The notes under the pieces were generated by a model. It ran no database searches and was not told where the DNA came from. It saw nothing but the letters and a program-made list of their open reading frames with translations. A DNA stretch of 64,000 bases from Pararhizobium sp. YC-54 (GTDB lineage: Bacteria > Pseudomonadota > Alphaproteobacteria > Rhizobiales > Rhizobiaceae). Shown here in pieces: positions 35,840 through 45,169 of the stretch. The stretch is taken from positions 1 to 64,000 of the forward strand of contig NZ_JAOYTH010000022.1 of NCBI RefSeq assembly GCF_025847205.1, in the 5' to 3' direction. Position numbers and translations under genes: made by a program. How positions within the stretch are numbered: position 1 is the stretch's first letter; every line of letters begins with the position of its first letter.

Positions 35840-37090
35840 TCATCCCACCTGTATGCGAGTACCCGTGGCACCGTTGAGCAGCCGCCTTAAATGATAGCTG
35901 GCGAGCGGATCATCGGAGTGCATGCCAACCAGCGCGGCGAAAGCCGGCATGGCGGCGGCGAAATTCTGCTCGAGCTTGGTAAAGGCTGTCATATACTGCG
36001 CCGTGACCGGTGCATCGAACTGCGCCGCCGACAGAGGCTCATGAGCGCGCAACGGCTCATTGCGTCCGCGCAGGACAAGATCACCTATCGGCCGCCCACT
36101 GAATTTCTTTGCCCCGCTCGCGACACTGTCGCTGACGCAAATCCGCGTACCCAGCGTCTTGTTCGCGGCTTCTAGCCTCGCGGCAGTGTTGATTGTGTCG
36201 CCATAGGCAGTGAAATCGAAGAAGCGATCGCCGCCGAAATTGCCGACCAGCGCGGGGCCTGCGTGAACGCCAATACGTGTGGTCCCGAAACCAACGCCTT
36301 TCTGCTTCCAGCGCTCGCGAAACGCCTCTGCCCATTGGTCGAGCGCTTGTGCGCAGGTGATCGCGCGGGTTGCATAATCGGCCTGGTCGCCAGGTGCATT
36401 GAACAGCACCTGAACGGCATCGCCGATCACTTTGGCCACCGTTCCTTCATGCGCGAAGACGACATCCGTCAGGCCGCCGATATATTCGTTGAGCAATTCC
36501 GCCAGCACCTCGGGAACGGCTGTCTCGACGAGTGAGGTGAAGCCCGTGATGTCTGTGAAGATCACAGCGATGTCGCGCCAGCGCACCTGCATGTCATCGT
36601 CATCGCCGCCGGCGGCAAGGCGCCTAGCAAGTTCGGGCGAAAAATAGCGCGACAACGACGCATGCGCGCGCTCCGCTTCCGCCTGGCGGCGGCGTGCCTC
36701 ACGCAAGACCTCGACGTGACGGATGGTCTTCAGGATCGTTGCTTCCAGATCGGCGAAATCGATCGGTTTGGTTAGGAAGTCGAACGCACCGCGATTCATC
36801 GCGGTGCGTATATTACTCATATCACTGTAGGCCGAGACGATGATGGCCGACTTCTTGTCCTCTCGTTCCTGCAATTTCGCCAGCAGTGAGAGCCCATCCA
36901 TGCGCGGCATGTTGATGTCCATGATCACAAGATCGACATGGGGATGCTGCTCGATCGCGTGGAGCGCCTCTACACCGTCAAGCGCGAACACGAAACTGAT
37001 GCGCCCGTCGCGAACTTGCCTTCGGAATTTCCGCAGAATAAGCGTCGCCAGGTCTGGCTCGTCATCGACCACGAGAATAGTTGCAGTCAT
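35840..37090 (-). CDS. Response regulator with class III nucleotide cyclase output
   Basis: 416 residues. An N-terminal receiver (VVDDEPD, phospho-Asp in LVIMDINMPRMDG, Lys in FLTKPID) is joined by a coiled linker (EVLREARRRQAEAERAHASL) to a class III adenylate/guanylate cyclase domain: VIFTDITGFTSLVE with the metal Asp, VIGDAVQVLFNAPG, and TAYGDTINTAARLE near 310. It probably makes cyclic AMP or GMP in response to phosphorylation. Its start overlaps the preceding response-regulator stop by ATGA, making it the last gene of the MscS-kinase operon. Confidence 0.93.
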   Translation of the reverse strand: MTATILVVDDEPDLATLILRKFRRQVRDGRISFVFALDGVEALHAIEQHPHVDLVIMDINMPRMDGLSLLAKLQEREDKKSAIIVSAYSDMSNIRTAMNRGAFDFLTKPIDFADLEATILKTIRHVEVLREARRRQAEAERAHASLSRYFSPELARRLAAGGDDDDMQVRWRDIAVIFTDITGFTSLVETAVPEVLAELLNEYIGGLTDVVFAHEGTVAKVIGDAVQVLFNAPGDQADYATRAITCAQALDQWAEAFRERWKQKGVGFGTTRIGVHAGPALVGNFGGDRFFDFTAYGDTINTAARLEAANKTLGTRICVSDSVASGAKKFSGRPIGDLVLRGRNEPLRAHEPLSAAQFDAPVTAQYMTAFTKLEQNFAAAMPAFAALVGMHSDDPLASYHLRRLLNGATGTRIQVG

Positions 37091-37476
37091 GCGGCCGGTC
37101 CCAGTCTCGCATCGATGACCTGGCGGAGCTGGCCGAAGTCGATCGGCTTGGTCAGCAGGCCCTCCGCGCCTCGATCCAGCGCAGTCCTGCGCGTCTCGGC
37201 AGCTCCATAGGCGGTGATCATGATGACAGGAACATCTGGCCGCCGTGCGCGCATCTCCGGCAGCATGTCGAGACCGTTCATCCCAGGCATGTTAATATCG
37301 GAGAAAATCAGAACCAGCGTTTGCTCGCCAGTGTCGGCAATGCGGGTCAGGGCCTGCGCTGCTGAGGCGGCAAAATTCATCACGAAGCGTCGGGCGCGAA
37401 GGTCGCGGCGAAATTGCTGACGGAACAAGACCTCGACGTCCGCTTCGTCATCCACCACTAGAACCAATTCAGTCAC
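37087..37476 (-). CDS. Single-domain response regulator
   Basis: 129-residue CheY-like receiver with VVDDEADVE, phospho-acceptor Asp in LIFSDINMPGMNGLD, Thr in MITAYG and Lys in LLTKPID. No output domain. It overlaps both neighbours by ATGA, so kinase, receiver and receiver-cyclase are translationally chained. It probably competes for or relays phosphate from the kinase just upstream. Confidence 0.93.
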   Translation of the reverse strand: MTELVLVVDDEADVEVLFRQQFRRDLRARRFVMNFAASAAQALTRIADTGEQTLVLIFSDINMPGMNGLDMLPEMRARRPDVPVIMITAYGAAETRRTALDRGAEGLLTKPIDFGQLRQVIDARLGPAA

Positions 37477-38957
37477 GGCTCACCTCTCCTAATGTGCGAA
37501 AAATTGCTCCCGCGCGGCAGCAGGATGGTGAACTCGGTAAACACACCGGGCTCGGTCTCGACATCGATGCTGCCGCCGTGTTGCTTCACGATGATGTCGT
37601 GGCTCATGGAAAGCCCGAGGCCAGTGCCTTCGCCAGGCGGCTTGGTTGTGAAAAATGGATCGAACATCTTCTCCTTGACCTCTGGCGGAATGCCGACGCC
37701 GTTGTCGCGGATGCGGATTTCGACATGTTCGCCACGATTGCGTGTGCTGGCGCTGAGCTCGGCTTCAAAGCCGGGGCTGTTTTCGCCTCTGCGCTTGGCC
37801 ACGGCATAGAAGCCATTGGACATCAGGTTCAGCAGCACGCGCGTGATCTCCTGCGGGAACATCCCGGCGATGCCGGCGTCGGGATCGAACTCGCGTCGGA
37901 GGGTCACGTTGAACAGCGGCTTCTCGGCGCGCGCGCCGTGATAAGCGAGGTTGAGGCTTTCTTCGACCAGAGTATTCACGTCCGTTGGCCGTTGTTCGCC
38001 GCCGCCTCCGCGCGAATGCAAGAGCATGTTCGTGACGATGGAATCGGCTCGCTTGCCGTGCTGCACGATTTTTTGCAGATTGTCCTTCAAGAGCCCGCGT
38101 AGTTCGTCGAGTTCGTCGCGAACATCATCCGGGAGTGCGACCGGCGCTAGCGCATCATTTAACTCATCCGTCAGTTCGGCTGAGAGGGCTGCGAAATTGT
38201 TGACGAAGTTGAGCGGGTTCTTGATCTCGTGCGCGATGCCTGCAGTGAGCTGGCCGAGCGAGGCCAGTTTTTCGGTCTGCACCAGACGGTCCTGTGCGGC
38301 GCGCAGATCGTCAAGAGACTTAGCGAGCAGCGCGGTCCGTGCCTGGATTTCTTCGAACAGCCGCGCGTTCTCGATCGCGATTACGGCCTGATCGGCGAAC
38401 GTGTTGAGAAGGTTGATCTGACTGTCGCTGAAGGTCCCCGGCTCGACACGCGAAACACCGATCGTGCCGATAGCGATGCCCTCGCGGAGCATGGGCACTA
38501 CGATGATGCTTCGGTATCCCCTGACGCGCGCCATCTCCTTGACCGCTTGAGAGACGCCGGGTTCGGTTTCGATATCGGAGCGGAACGCCATGGCCGAATT
38601 CATTGCGGCTCGGCTGTGGATCCCTGAGGATGTCAGCGGAGTAGGAAATGAGGCCCGGATCTCCTCGTGGCTGGCCCTGCTTCCCGCGGTGCATGCTGCC
38701 AGATGAAGCATGCCACCTACGACGCGCGTCACAAGCGCCGTTTGACCGCCGAGTAGCTGCCGGGAGCTCTCAGAAATGACGTCGAAAACCGGTTGCACGT
38801 CGGTTCGCGACATGGAGATGACGTTGAGAATTTGCGCGGTGATGGTCTGGCGTTCCAGCGCAATCGCAAGTTCCGATTGCAGGTTGGCATTCTCGGCCGC
38901 TGCGGAGCGCAGTTGCTGCTCAAGCTCGTCAATCCTGTGCCTCAGTTCGATGTCCAT
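37473..38957 (-). CDS. GAF-domain sensor histidine kinase (cytoplasmic)
   Basis: 494 residues. The order is an N-terminal coiled coil (residues 1-40, RIDELEQQLRSAAAENANLQSE), a GAF domain (about 50-200, ending VRGYRSIIVVPMLREG...FADQAVIAIENARLFEE), a second coiled coil, and a HisKA/HATPase core with TAGIAHEIKNPLNFVNNFAA, RNNGVGIP-type G1 and GTGLGLSMSHDIIVKQHGG. No transmembrane helix is seen, so it senses a cytoplasmic signal. It starts 6 bp after the MscS gene and overlaps the receiver gene downstream. Confidence 0.93.
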   Translation of the reverse strand: MDIELRHRIDELEQQLRSAAAENANLQSELAIALERQTITAQILNVISMSRTDVQPVFDVISESSRQLLGGQTALVTRVVGGMLHLAACTAGSRASHEEIRASFPTPLTSSGIHSRAAMNSAMAFRSDIETEPGVSQAVKEMARVRGYRSIIVVPMLREGIAIGTIGVSRVEPGTFSDSQINLLNTFADQAVIAIENARLFEEIQARTALLAKSLDDLRAAQDRLVQTEKLASLGQLTAGIAHEIKNPLNFVNNFAALSAELTDELNDALAPVALPDDVRDELDELRGLLKDNLQKIVQHGKRADSIVTNMLLHSRGGGGEQRPTDVNTLVEESLNLAYHGARAEKPLFNVTLRREFDPDAGIAGMFPQEITRVLLNLMSNGFYAVAKRRGENSPGFEAELSASTRNRGEHVEIRIRDNGVGIPPEVKEKMFDPFFTTKPPGEGTGLGLSMSHDIIVKQHGGSIDVETEPGVFTEFTILLPRGSNFSHIRRGEP

Positions 38958-38963
38958 GGCTGA

Positions 38964-40019
38964 TCATTTATAGTCTGAAGCACGCGCATTGCCGGATGAG
39001 AGCGGCCTGACGATAGCTGCGGGCTCACCGCCCGTAACGGCTGGCCCCCAGAGCAGGCTCTCGGGCGGCATTGCCAGAGAAAGGCCGTTCGTCTCGCAAT
39101 CGCGATAGACGAGATCGATGACCTCATTTTTGGCCGGCATTCGGCTCGCCGGGCTCGCCACGCAGAACTGCAGCTCGACCTCGATAGTCATCGCATCAAT
39201 CGCTTTGAGCGCGATGGCCGGCGGCGGAACCTTGACGATTCGCTCGCAGTCCCGCAGAACGCCCAGCATGACCTCTTCAACGACGGACGGCGCGTGAGTG
39301 GCGGCAATGTGCACGGTAAATGCAATCCAGTGCGTTTCGTCAGGACGGCTGAGATTGGTTACCCCTTGCTTCGCCAGGACGCTGTTGGGTACCACCACCA
39401 CATTGTGCGCGCCGGTCAGCAGATTCGTCGAGCGCCAGTTGGTTTCGGCGACGCGCCCTTCCGTGCCGTCGCTGAGTCGGATCCAGTCGCCGATGACATA
39501 AGCCCGCCCGAGCGTGAGCGCGATCCCCGAAAAGACGTCGGCAAGCGTATTCTGCAGCGCCAGGCCGATGATGACAGCGACCACGCCCGAGGTGGCAACC
39601 AATGGGCCTATTGGCGCGCCAAAGACGAAGCCAATGATCGACAGCGCCACGCCGAGATAAACGACGGCGACGATCAGATCCTGCAGGAGATGTGCCTCCC
39701 GCGGCCTACGGTTGAGACCGATATAGATGTGCACGAAGCCGATGATTGTCCACGCAAGATGGGTCCACCAGAGGATCCTCGCCGACTTGGCAATCAATAG
39801 GCCGGTGCCCTCAAGCTCGGTCTGGTCGAGCTGGTAAGGTGAAATTCCGCCCAGCCCGAGCACGAGGCTCATCGTGGCGAAGAACAGAATTTGCACGATC
39901 AGCCGTCCGGTCGGACGGCTGCGTCCCTGCATGTGCCATATGAGAATGCCGGCGAGCCCCAGAATATTGATCAGGACAAGCGGCAGGAAATGATCTTCGC
40001 CGAACATGGCCGAGCTCAC
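38964..40019 (-). CDS. MscS-family mechanosensitive channel
   Basis: 351 residues with four to five transmembrane helices and the MscS pore/vestibule motif GLALQNTLADVFSGIALTLGRAYVIGDWI, followed by the beta domain (GTEGRVAETNWRSTNLLT, VVVPNSVLAKQGVTN). The GTG at 40019 or the ATG at 40007 may start it. It leads an operon with a kinase, a receiver and a nucleotide cyclase. Some relatives in this superfamily carry a cyclic nucleotide-binding tail, which is absent here. Confidence 0.92.
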   Translation of the reverse strand: MSSAMFGEDHFLPLVLINILGLAGILIWHMQGRSRPTGRLIVQILFFATMSLVLGLGGISPYQLDQTELEGTGLLIAKSARILWWTHLAWTIIGFVHIYIGLNRRPREAHLLQDLIVAVVYLGVALSIIGFVFGAPIGPLVATSGVVAVIIGLALQNTLADVFSGIALTLGRAYVIGDWIRLSDGTEGRVAETNWRSTNLLTGAHNVVVVPNSVLAKQGVTNLSRPDETHWIAFTVHIAATHAPSVVEEVMLGVLRDCERIVKVPPPAIALKAIDAMTIEVELQFCVASPASRMPAKNEVIDLVYRDCETNGLSLAMPPESLLWGPAVTGGEPAAIVRPLSSGNARASDYK

Positions 40020-40042
40020 CAGCGGTGATTTTTAACGATGGG

Positions 40043-40080
40043 GAAAGGGCCGGATGCCGCCGACGACCGCTGGCCCTTTC
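40043..40080 (-). terminator. Terminator hairpin after the cupin gene
   Basis: GAAAGGGCC (40043-40051) pairs with GGCCCTTTC (40072-40080), a 9-bp stem with a 20-nt loop, 2 bp after the leftward cupin stop. On the transcript it is followed a few bases later by a run of A rather than U, so termination efficiency is uncertain. Confidence 0.55.
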
Positions 40081-40082
40081 GC

Positions 40083-40499
40083 CTACTTCTTGATCGGGAA
40101 AGTCAGTTCCTTCTCGCTGCTGTCGACGACGAAAACAGCCAACAGCTTGGCAGGCTTGGTCGTGCTGGCATTCTCGCTGACGCCATGCCGATCGCCCGGC
40201 ACCTCGGAGAAGCTTTCGCCCGCCTTGTAGACCTTTACAGGACCGTCATTGACCTGGCTGCGGATGGCACCCTCCAGGACAGTCGCATAGATGAAGGCGG
40301 AGCTTGGGTGAGTGTGGGCCGAGGAAAAACCGCCTGGACCATATTCAACGAGAACACCTTTCATGCTCTTGCCTGGGGCGTTCGGCAATTCGTGCTCGTA
40401 GACCAGGGTGACTTTGGCGTCCTTCTCACCTGTATCGTGGGCAGTAGCCGTCGTGGACAAGAGGGCAGCTACGGCAAGGGCAAGGATTGGCTTCATCAT
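40083..40499 (-). CDS. Secreted cupin-domain protein
   Basis: 138 residues from the ATG at 40499, with AAAGGAATT upstream; a signal peptide (ILALAVAALLSTTATAHD) begins there. The single cupin motif is GGFSSAHTHPSSAFIYATVLEG followed by GESFSEVPGDRHG, with the His/Glu set for one metal ion. No substrate can be assigned. It follows the NmrA-like gene by 60 bp in the same direction. Confidence 0.85.
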   Translation of the reverse strand: MMKPILALAVAALLSTTATAHDTGEKDAKVTLVYEHELPNAPGKSMKGVLVEYGPGGFSSAHTHPSSAFIYATVLEGAIRSQVNDGPVKVYKAGESFSEVPGDRHGVSENASTTKPAKLLAVFVVDSSEKELTFPIKK

Positions 40500-40559
40500 G
40501 TCGAATTCCTTTCTTGAGGGTTGGATGGTGCACCGCATGGGCGGCACACCGTCATCCAT

Positions 40560-41312
40560 TCATTTGCGGGCAGAGGTTGCGAACCACTGCTCGAAGGTGA
40601 TCCGGCCGAGGCGAGGATTGTTGTCGGAAACGAGCGAGCCATCTTCCAGTTTGGCGCCGAAGTAGCGAGCCTCCGGATCTGCCTCGACCTTGCGGGCATC
40701 GCCCATTGCTTTGAGGTAGCGGGCGACGAGTTCGTTCAGCCGGACACGCTCCGGCCCCGAGATCTCTATAACGCCATTGATCGGCGCGACCGTCGCAATG
40801 GCGGCCATGTTGTCGGCCACATCGTCCGAGGCGATGGGCTGGACGTAGGCTGGCGACAGATGCACCGTGTCGCCGATCGTGCCGGACTGGGCGATGCCGC
40901 TGAGGAATTCCATGAATTGCGTCGAGTGGACGATCGTATAGGGGACGCCGGATTCCCGGATGATCTTTTCCTGGGCGACCTTGGCCCGCATGTAGCCGCT
41001 GTCCGGCAACCGATCGACGCCGACGATGGAAAGCGCGATGTGGTGCTTTACGCCGGCGGCCTTTTCCGCAGCCATCAGATTGCGGCCCGACGTCTCGAAG
41101 AATTCCAGCACGGCCTTATCCTCAAAGGACGGCGAGTTTGCGAGGTCGATAACGACGGAAGCCCCGGCGAGCGCCTCGGCGAGACCTTCACCCGTGATCG
41201 TGTTGACGCCGGTGTTCGGAGCGGCGGCAATGACTTCATGGCCTTGCTTGCGAAGGCGGTCGGCGGTCTTTGAACCGATCAGGCCGGTTCCGCCGATGAT
41301 GACGATTTTCAT
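40560..41312 (-). CDS. NmrA/atypical SDR NAD(P)-binding protein
   Basis: 250 residues from the ATG at 41312 with GGAGAAG upstream. The N-terminus is MKIVIIGGTGLIGSKTADRL, the GxxGxxG of atypical SDRs, and the central part reads HIALSIVGVDRLPDSGYMRAK and YTIVHSTQFMEF as in NmrA-like quinone oxidoreductase or epimerase relatives. It lacks an obvious Ser-Tyr-Lys triad. It is followed by the cupin gene. Function unknown, possibly redox sensing. Confidence 0.85.
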   Translation of the reverse strand: MKIVIIGGTGLIGSKTADRLRKQGHEVIAAAPNTGVNTITGEGLAEALAGASVVIDLANSPSFEDKAVLEFFETSGRNLMAAEKAAGVKHHIALSIVGVDRLPDSGYMRAKVAQEKIIRESGVPYTIVHSTQFMEFLSGIAQSGTIGDTVHLSPAYVQPIASDDVADNMAAIATVAPINGVIEISGPERVRLNELVARYLKAMGDARKVEADPEARYFGAKLEDGSLVSDNNPRLGRITFEQWFATSARK

Positions 41313-41475
41313 GAGCTTCTCCATGCGCGGCCGCTCTGTGCGCCGCATTGTTCATTCGTTTCTGAATGGTTGGTCGAGGACCTGGCCGGTCCTGCCGGTT
41401 CCGCAGATCCACTCGGCTGAGCCGGGGCGTGACCCTAAAGGCCATGCGCCGGCTCGGCTCTAGTGCACCAGGCGG

Positions 41476-42393
41476 TTAGTAGTCCCAGAAGACCGGAACC
41501 CAACGGAAATGATCGCCGTCAACTGCCACATGGCCGACGGAGGGGAACGGCATATGAGTGGCAACCAGAAGCTCACCGGTCTCCGCTAGCTCCCGCAAAA
41601 GACAAACGCGGACGCGGGCAGCTTCTTCCGGATCGTGCTCGAAGCCGTTGAACCAATCGGGGTGATCAAAGCCGACCGCGAACACCGCATCGCCAGCAAA
41701 CATCAGCCGGTCTTTGCCTGATGCCACGCGGACCACGCTATGCCCGGGTGTGTGGCCGCCGGTTCGGGAGACGACCACGCCCGGCGCCACCTCGTACTCA
41801 TCATCGAACAATTGCAGGTGGCTCTCGTACTCTTTTCTGAACTGCTTGGCGGCCGCCCGAAGCGCGTCCGGGAAGCCGGGCGGCATGGACACATGCGAGA
41901 AATCAGGTGCCTCCCAGAATTTGACCTCTGCCGCCGCCACATGGATCCGTAGGTCTGGACGCAGCCGCTCCTTCACCCCGTCGACGAGCAGTCCGCCAAC
42001 ATGGTCCATATGCATGTGGGTTAATACAACGTCGGTAACGGATCCCAAGTCGATGCCGGCGGCTTCCAGTCGCTTGATCAATTGCCCGGCACGCGGCAGG
42101 TTCAATTCAGGGTCCAATCCCAGGCCGGCGTCGATGAGTATGGTCTGCTTGCCGCTGCGCACCACGACCACGTTCAGCGCCCAGTCGAAAGCGTCCGGCG
42201 GCAGGAACATGTCGTTCAGCCAGGCTGCGTGTTCGGTCGGGTCGGCATTGTATCCCAACATCTTGGTAGGGAGCGGCAGCACGCCATCGCTGATCACCAA
42301 AACGTCGATCTCGCCGATCCGCACCGCGTAGCGCGATGGAACCAGTTCGTCCGGGCCTGATTTGACCGGCTGTGCGGGGTTATTCATGTTCAT
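41476..42393 (-). CDS. MBL-fold metallo-hydrolase (lactonase-like)
   Basis: 305 residues from the ATG at 42393, which has an AGGAG ribosome binding site; an earlier ATG at 42444 is less well placed. Metal ligands are HMHMDHVGG near 128-136, His in GGHTPGHS near 212, Asp in FAGDAVF and the C-terminal ATHMPFPSVGH. The layout matches AHL-lactonase/methyl-parathion-hydrolase type MBL proteins. No signal peptide is obvious. It may hydrolyse lactones or other esters. Confidence 0.88.
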   Translation of the reverse strand: MNMNNPAQPVKSGPDELVPSRYAVRIGEIDVLVISDGVLPLPTKMLGYNADPTEHAAWLNDMFLPPDAFDWALNVVVVRSGKQTILIDAGLGLDPELNLPRAGQLIKRLEAAGIDLGSVTDVVLTHMHMDHVGGLLVDGVKERLRPDLRIHVAAAEVKFWEAPDFSHVSMPPGFPDALRAAAKQFRKEYESHLQLFDDEYEVAPGVVVSRTGGHTPGHSVVRVASGKDRLMFAGDAVFAVGFDHPDWFNGFEHDPEEAARVRVCLLRELAETGELLVATHMPFPSVGHVAVDGDHFRWVPVFWDY

Positions 42394-42654
42394 GTCTGTC
42401 TCCTGTTGAGTAATCGAACGGGGTTTTGTTTCTGTCTGCGACATGACGCGCTCCTGTTGTGCGTGATTGAAACGTGTCGGTTACAAGCCACGGCGCGGAT
42501 TTTATGCTGAGGCGCGTTTGGCGGTCGATCCGGCCAAGGAAGAGGAAAGGCCATACCTGAGGATAGGTAGCCTATGCCTCTTAGTGCGGCCGCGGCGGAG
42601 ATTTGGTGGTGAACAGGCTGGCGTGAAGGAGCAGACGCTTTGCATTGGACCTTG

Positions 42655-42676
42655 CCGGGCGGATTCATCCGCCCGG
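42655..42676 (-). terminator. Terminator-like hairpin after the AhpD-like gene
   Basis: CCGGGCGGAT (42655-42664) and ATCCGCCCGG (42667-42676) form perfect 10-bp arms around TC, 22 bp beyond the stop of the leftward AhpD-like gene. No T run follows it on that strand. Confidence 0.5.
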
Positions 42677-42698
42677 TGTATTGGCGTCTGCTCGGCGA

Positions 42699-43055
42699 TC
42701 AAGCGGCGCGTTTGTGGTCCGCCGGATGCTGCAGCCGAAAGCCGATCGCCAGCCGGTTCCAGGCATTGATCATGGCGATGCCGATAGACAGCGCCAGGAG
42801 TTCGTCTTCCGAGAAGGTACTTTTGGCAACTTCATAATCCGCATCCGGCGCACGGCTCTCGGCGATATTGGTCAACGACTCGGCCCAGGCGAGTGCTGCG
42901 CGCTCCCGGTCGCTGTAGAGCTGCGATTCGCGCCAGGCGCTAAGAAGAAGCATACGCTCTTCCGTCTCGCCCTGTTTCAGCGCGTCATGACGATGCATGT
43001 GTAGGCAATGAGGGCAGCCGTTGATCTGCGACACCCGCACTTTGACGAGCTCCAT
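42699..43055 (-). CDS. Carboxymuconolactone decarboxylase/AhpD-like protein, N-terminally short
   Basis: 118 residues. It has the peroxidase-type CxxC in SQINGCPHCLHMHRHDALKQGE (Cys14 and Cys17), then LSAWRESQLYSDRERAALAWAE and INAWNRLAIGFR, all typical of CMD proteins. Relatives normally have about 35 more residues before MELVKVRVSQ. Here the upstream frame reads unrelated residues back to a TAG, so the gene may be 5'-truncated, although both catalytic Cys remain. No good ribosome binding site was seen before the ATG. Confidence 0.75.
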   Translation of the reverse strand: MELVKVRVSQINGCPHCLHMHRHDALKQGETEERMLLLSAWRESQLYSDRERAALAWAESLTNIAESRAPDADYEVAKSTFSEDELLALSIGIAMINAWNRLAIGFRLQHPADHKRAA

Positions 43056-43235
43056 CAGTTTGGACCGGTTAACATCTGATGGAGCTGAGCGTTGCCGACC
43101 GATCAGGTTTCTCGCCGTTTGGGCCAGCTCCTCCTATACTTCGGCAGTGGATAGGCGCGTCCCACGTAGAATGGTTTGCGACCGCAAACCCCTGCATTCT
43201 CCGGCATAGGTAACCGCAGCGTTAGGAGAAAGTAG

Positions 43236-44021
43236 ATGCTCAAAATTATCAAGGTCTTGGCGCTTGGCGCCGCGATCGCCACGCTGACTGTCGCAAGCGC
43301 ACAGTCCCAAGATCACGATCTCAAGCCGACAGTCGTTCTCGTTCATGGCGCTTTTGCCGAATCGTCGAGCTGGGATGCTGTGATTGCCCGCCTGACCAAG
43401 GATGGCTATGTTGCGATCGCAGCGGCCAACCCACTTCGCAGCGTCGCGTCGGACGCAGCATCCGTCGCGGCCGTCGTCCGCGCCATCCGTGGCCCGGTGG
43501 TCCTAGTGGGCCACTCCTACGGAGGACCCGTCATCACCGAAGCCGCAAACGGCAATCCGAACGTGAAGGCCCTGGTTTATGTTGCAGGTTTCATGCCGGA
43601 TACCGGCGAATCAAGCCTCACCCTGTCGGGTAAATTTCCGGGCGGTACGCTTGCCGGCGCGCTTGCGCCCGTGACACTGCCGGATGGCACGCAGGACCTC
43701 TACATCCAGCCGTCCAAATTTCATCTCCAGTTCGCCGCCGACGTTTCAGATGACAAGGCGGCGCTGATGGCCTCAACGCAGCGTCCCGTCGCCCAGGCTG
43801 CGCTCGCCGAACCCTCCGGCGCCGCATCGTGGAAGCTGCTGCCCTCCTACATGATCTACGGGTCCGCCGACCGCAACATTCCGCCAGCGGTCATGCAGTT
43901 CATGGCCGAGCGCGCGCACGCTGCGAAGACTGTCGTGGTCGACGGGGCCTCGCACGCGCTCATGGTCTCGAATCCCGGCGAAGTCACCGCTCTCATCGAA
44001 GAAGCGGCATCCGCCCGGTGA
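43236..44021 (+). CDS. Secreted alpha/beta hydrolase
   Basis: 261 residues with AGGAG upstream. A signal peptide (VLALGAAIATLTVASAQSQ) precedes an esterase-like alpha/beta hydrolase: HGAF oxyanion segment near 37, nucleophile Ser in VLVGHSYGGPV near 92, and a C-terminal catalytic His in VVDGASHALMVSNPGE. The pattern resembles secreted hydrolases related to salicylate esterase/EstC. It precedes a Tat-type alpha/beta hydrolase by 122 bp. Confidence 0.88.
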   Translation: MLKIIKVLALGAAIATLTVASAQSQDHDLKPTVVLVHGAFAESSSWDAVIARLTKDGYVAIAAANPLRSVASDAASVAAVVRAIRGPVVLVGHSYGGPVITEAANGNPNVKALVYVAGFMPDTGESSLTLSGKFPGGTLAGALAPVTLPDGTQDLYIQPSKFHLQFAADVSDDKAALMASTQRPVAQAALAEPSGAASWKLLPSYMIYGSADRNIPPAVMQFMAERAHAAKTVVVDGASHALMVSNPGEVTALIEEAASAR

Positions 44022-44143
44022 ACGGCCGCCTTGTCGGTCCGCCGCTAAACTTTCGCACAGTCCACAGATGCTTTCGGCCAATAGTCTTCCGGGCCAGCGG
44101 TCGCCATCCTCGTTCGCATTTCAACCATCGTGAAGGATAAAAT

Positions 44144-45124
44144 ATGCAGGACATTTCAAATCCACCGGCTGTTAGCCTCTCACGCCGCGACGCTCTGCTC
44201 GGCAGCCTCACCGCCGGTATCGCAGCGGGCTTGCCCGCGGTTGCCGCCGCAAAGACACCGAAGCAGCCTCTCCCCGCCACCATCAATCACGGAAAGCAAG
44301 CAATGAGCACGATCACCACCAAGGACGGTACAGAAATCTATTACAAGGACTGGGGTACCGGCCCGGTCGTCACCTTCTCGCACGGCTGGCCGCTGAGCTC
44401 CGATGCCTGGGACAGCCAGATGCTCTTCCTCGCCCAGCACGGTTTCCGCGTCGTGGCGCACGATCGCCGCGGCCACGGACGTTCCAGCCAGCCGACGTCG
44501 GGGAACGACATGAACGGCTACGCCGACGACTTCGCCGCCGTTATCGAGGCGCTGGACCTCAGGGACGCAACGCTGGTCGGCCACTCCACCGGCGGCGGCG
44601 AGGTCGCCCGCTATATCGGCCGGCATGGCACGAAGCGTGTCGCCAAGGCCGTACTGATCGGCGCCGTGCCGCCGGTCATGGTCAAATCGGCGACCAATCC
44701 GGAAGGCCTGCCGATCGAGGCCTTCGATGCGATCCGCGCCGGTCTCGCCAAGGATCGTTCACAGTTCTACCGAGACTTCGCCCTGCCATTCTACGGCGCC
44801 AATCGACCGGGCTCGAGTGTCTCCCAAGGCACCCTCGACCAGTTCTGGCGCTTGAGCATGCAGGCCGGCCTGCTCAACGCCTACGAATGCGTCAAGGCAT
44901 TCTCCGAAACCGACTTCACGGAAGACCTGCGGAAGTTCGACGTGCCGACGCTCGTTCTGCATGGCGAAGACGACCAGATCGTTCCGATCAAGGATTCCGC
45001 CGTCAAGTCTGCCCGGCTGATCAAGGGTGCCAAGGAGATCTACTATCCGGGCGCGCCGCACGGCATCACCGCCACGCATCAGGACCAGGTCAACGCCGAC
45101 CTGCTTGCCTTCCTCAAGGCTTGA
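44144..45124 (+). CDS. Alpha/beta hydrolase of the cofactor-free haloperoxidase type, with Tat-like signal
   Basis: 326 residues with AAGGA upstream. An N-terminal [21 protein letters not shown] is a twin-arginine-like leader, followed by an internal Met from which the typical 275-residue haloperoxidase domain begins ([18 protein letters not shown]). Catalytic residues are Ser in [13 protein letters not shown], Asp in HGEDDQIVP and His in [10 protein letters not shown]. The family includes non-heme chloroperoxidases and esterases. An export leader fused in front of a usually cytoplasmic enzyme is unusual. A strong terminator follows. Confidence 0.9.
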   Translation: MQDISNPPAVSLSRRDALLGSLTAGIAAGLPAVAAAKTPKQPLPATINHGKQAMSTITTKDGTEIYYKDWGTGPVVTFSHGWPLSSDAWDSQMLFLAQHGFRVVAHDRRGHGRSSQPTSGNDMNGYADDFAAVIEALDLRDATLVGHSTGGGEVARYIGRHGTKRVAKAVLIGAVPPVMVKSATNPEGLPIEAFDAIRAGLAKDRSQFYRDFALPFYGANRPGSSVSQGTLDQFWRLSMQAGLLNAYECVKAFSETDFTEDLRKFDVPTLVLHGEDDQIVPIKDSAVKSARLIKGAKEIYYPGAPHGITATHQDQVNADLLAFLKA

Positions 45125-45169
45125 ACCGCCACGGCTCGCGGAGCAAACCGCTGTGCTCCGCGTCCGTCC

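Noticed and set aside
45137..45162. Second hairpin before the SDR gene as a separate terminator
   Set aside because: It is weaker and lies next to the much stronger 13-bp stem, so it is mentioned there rather than listed alone.
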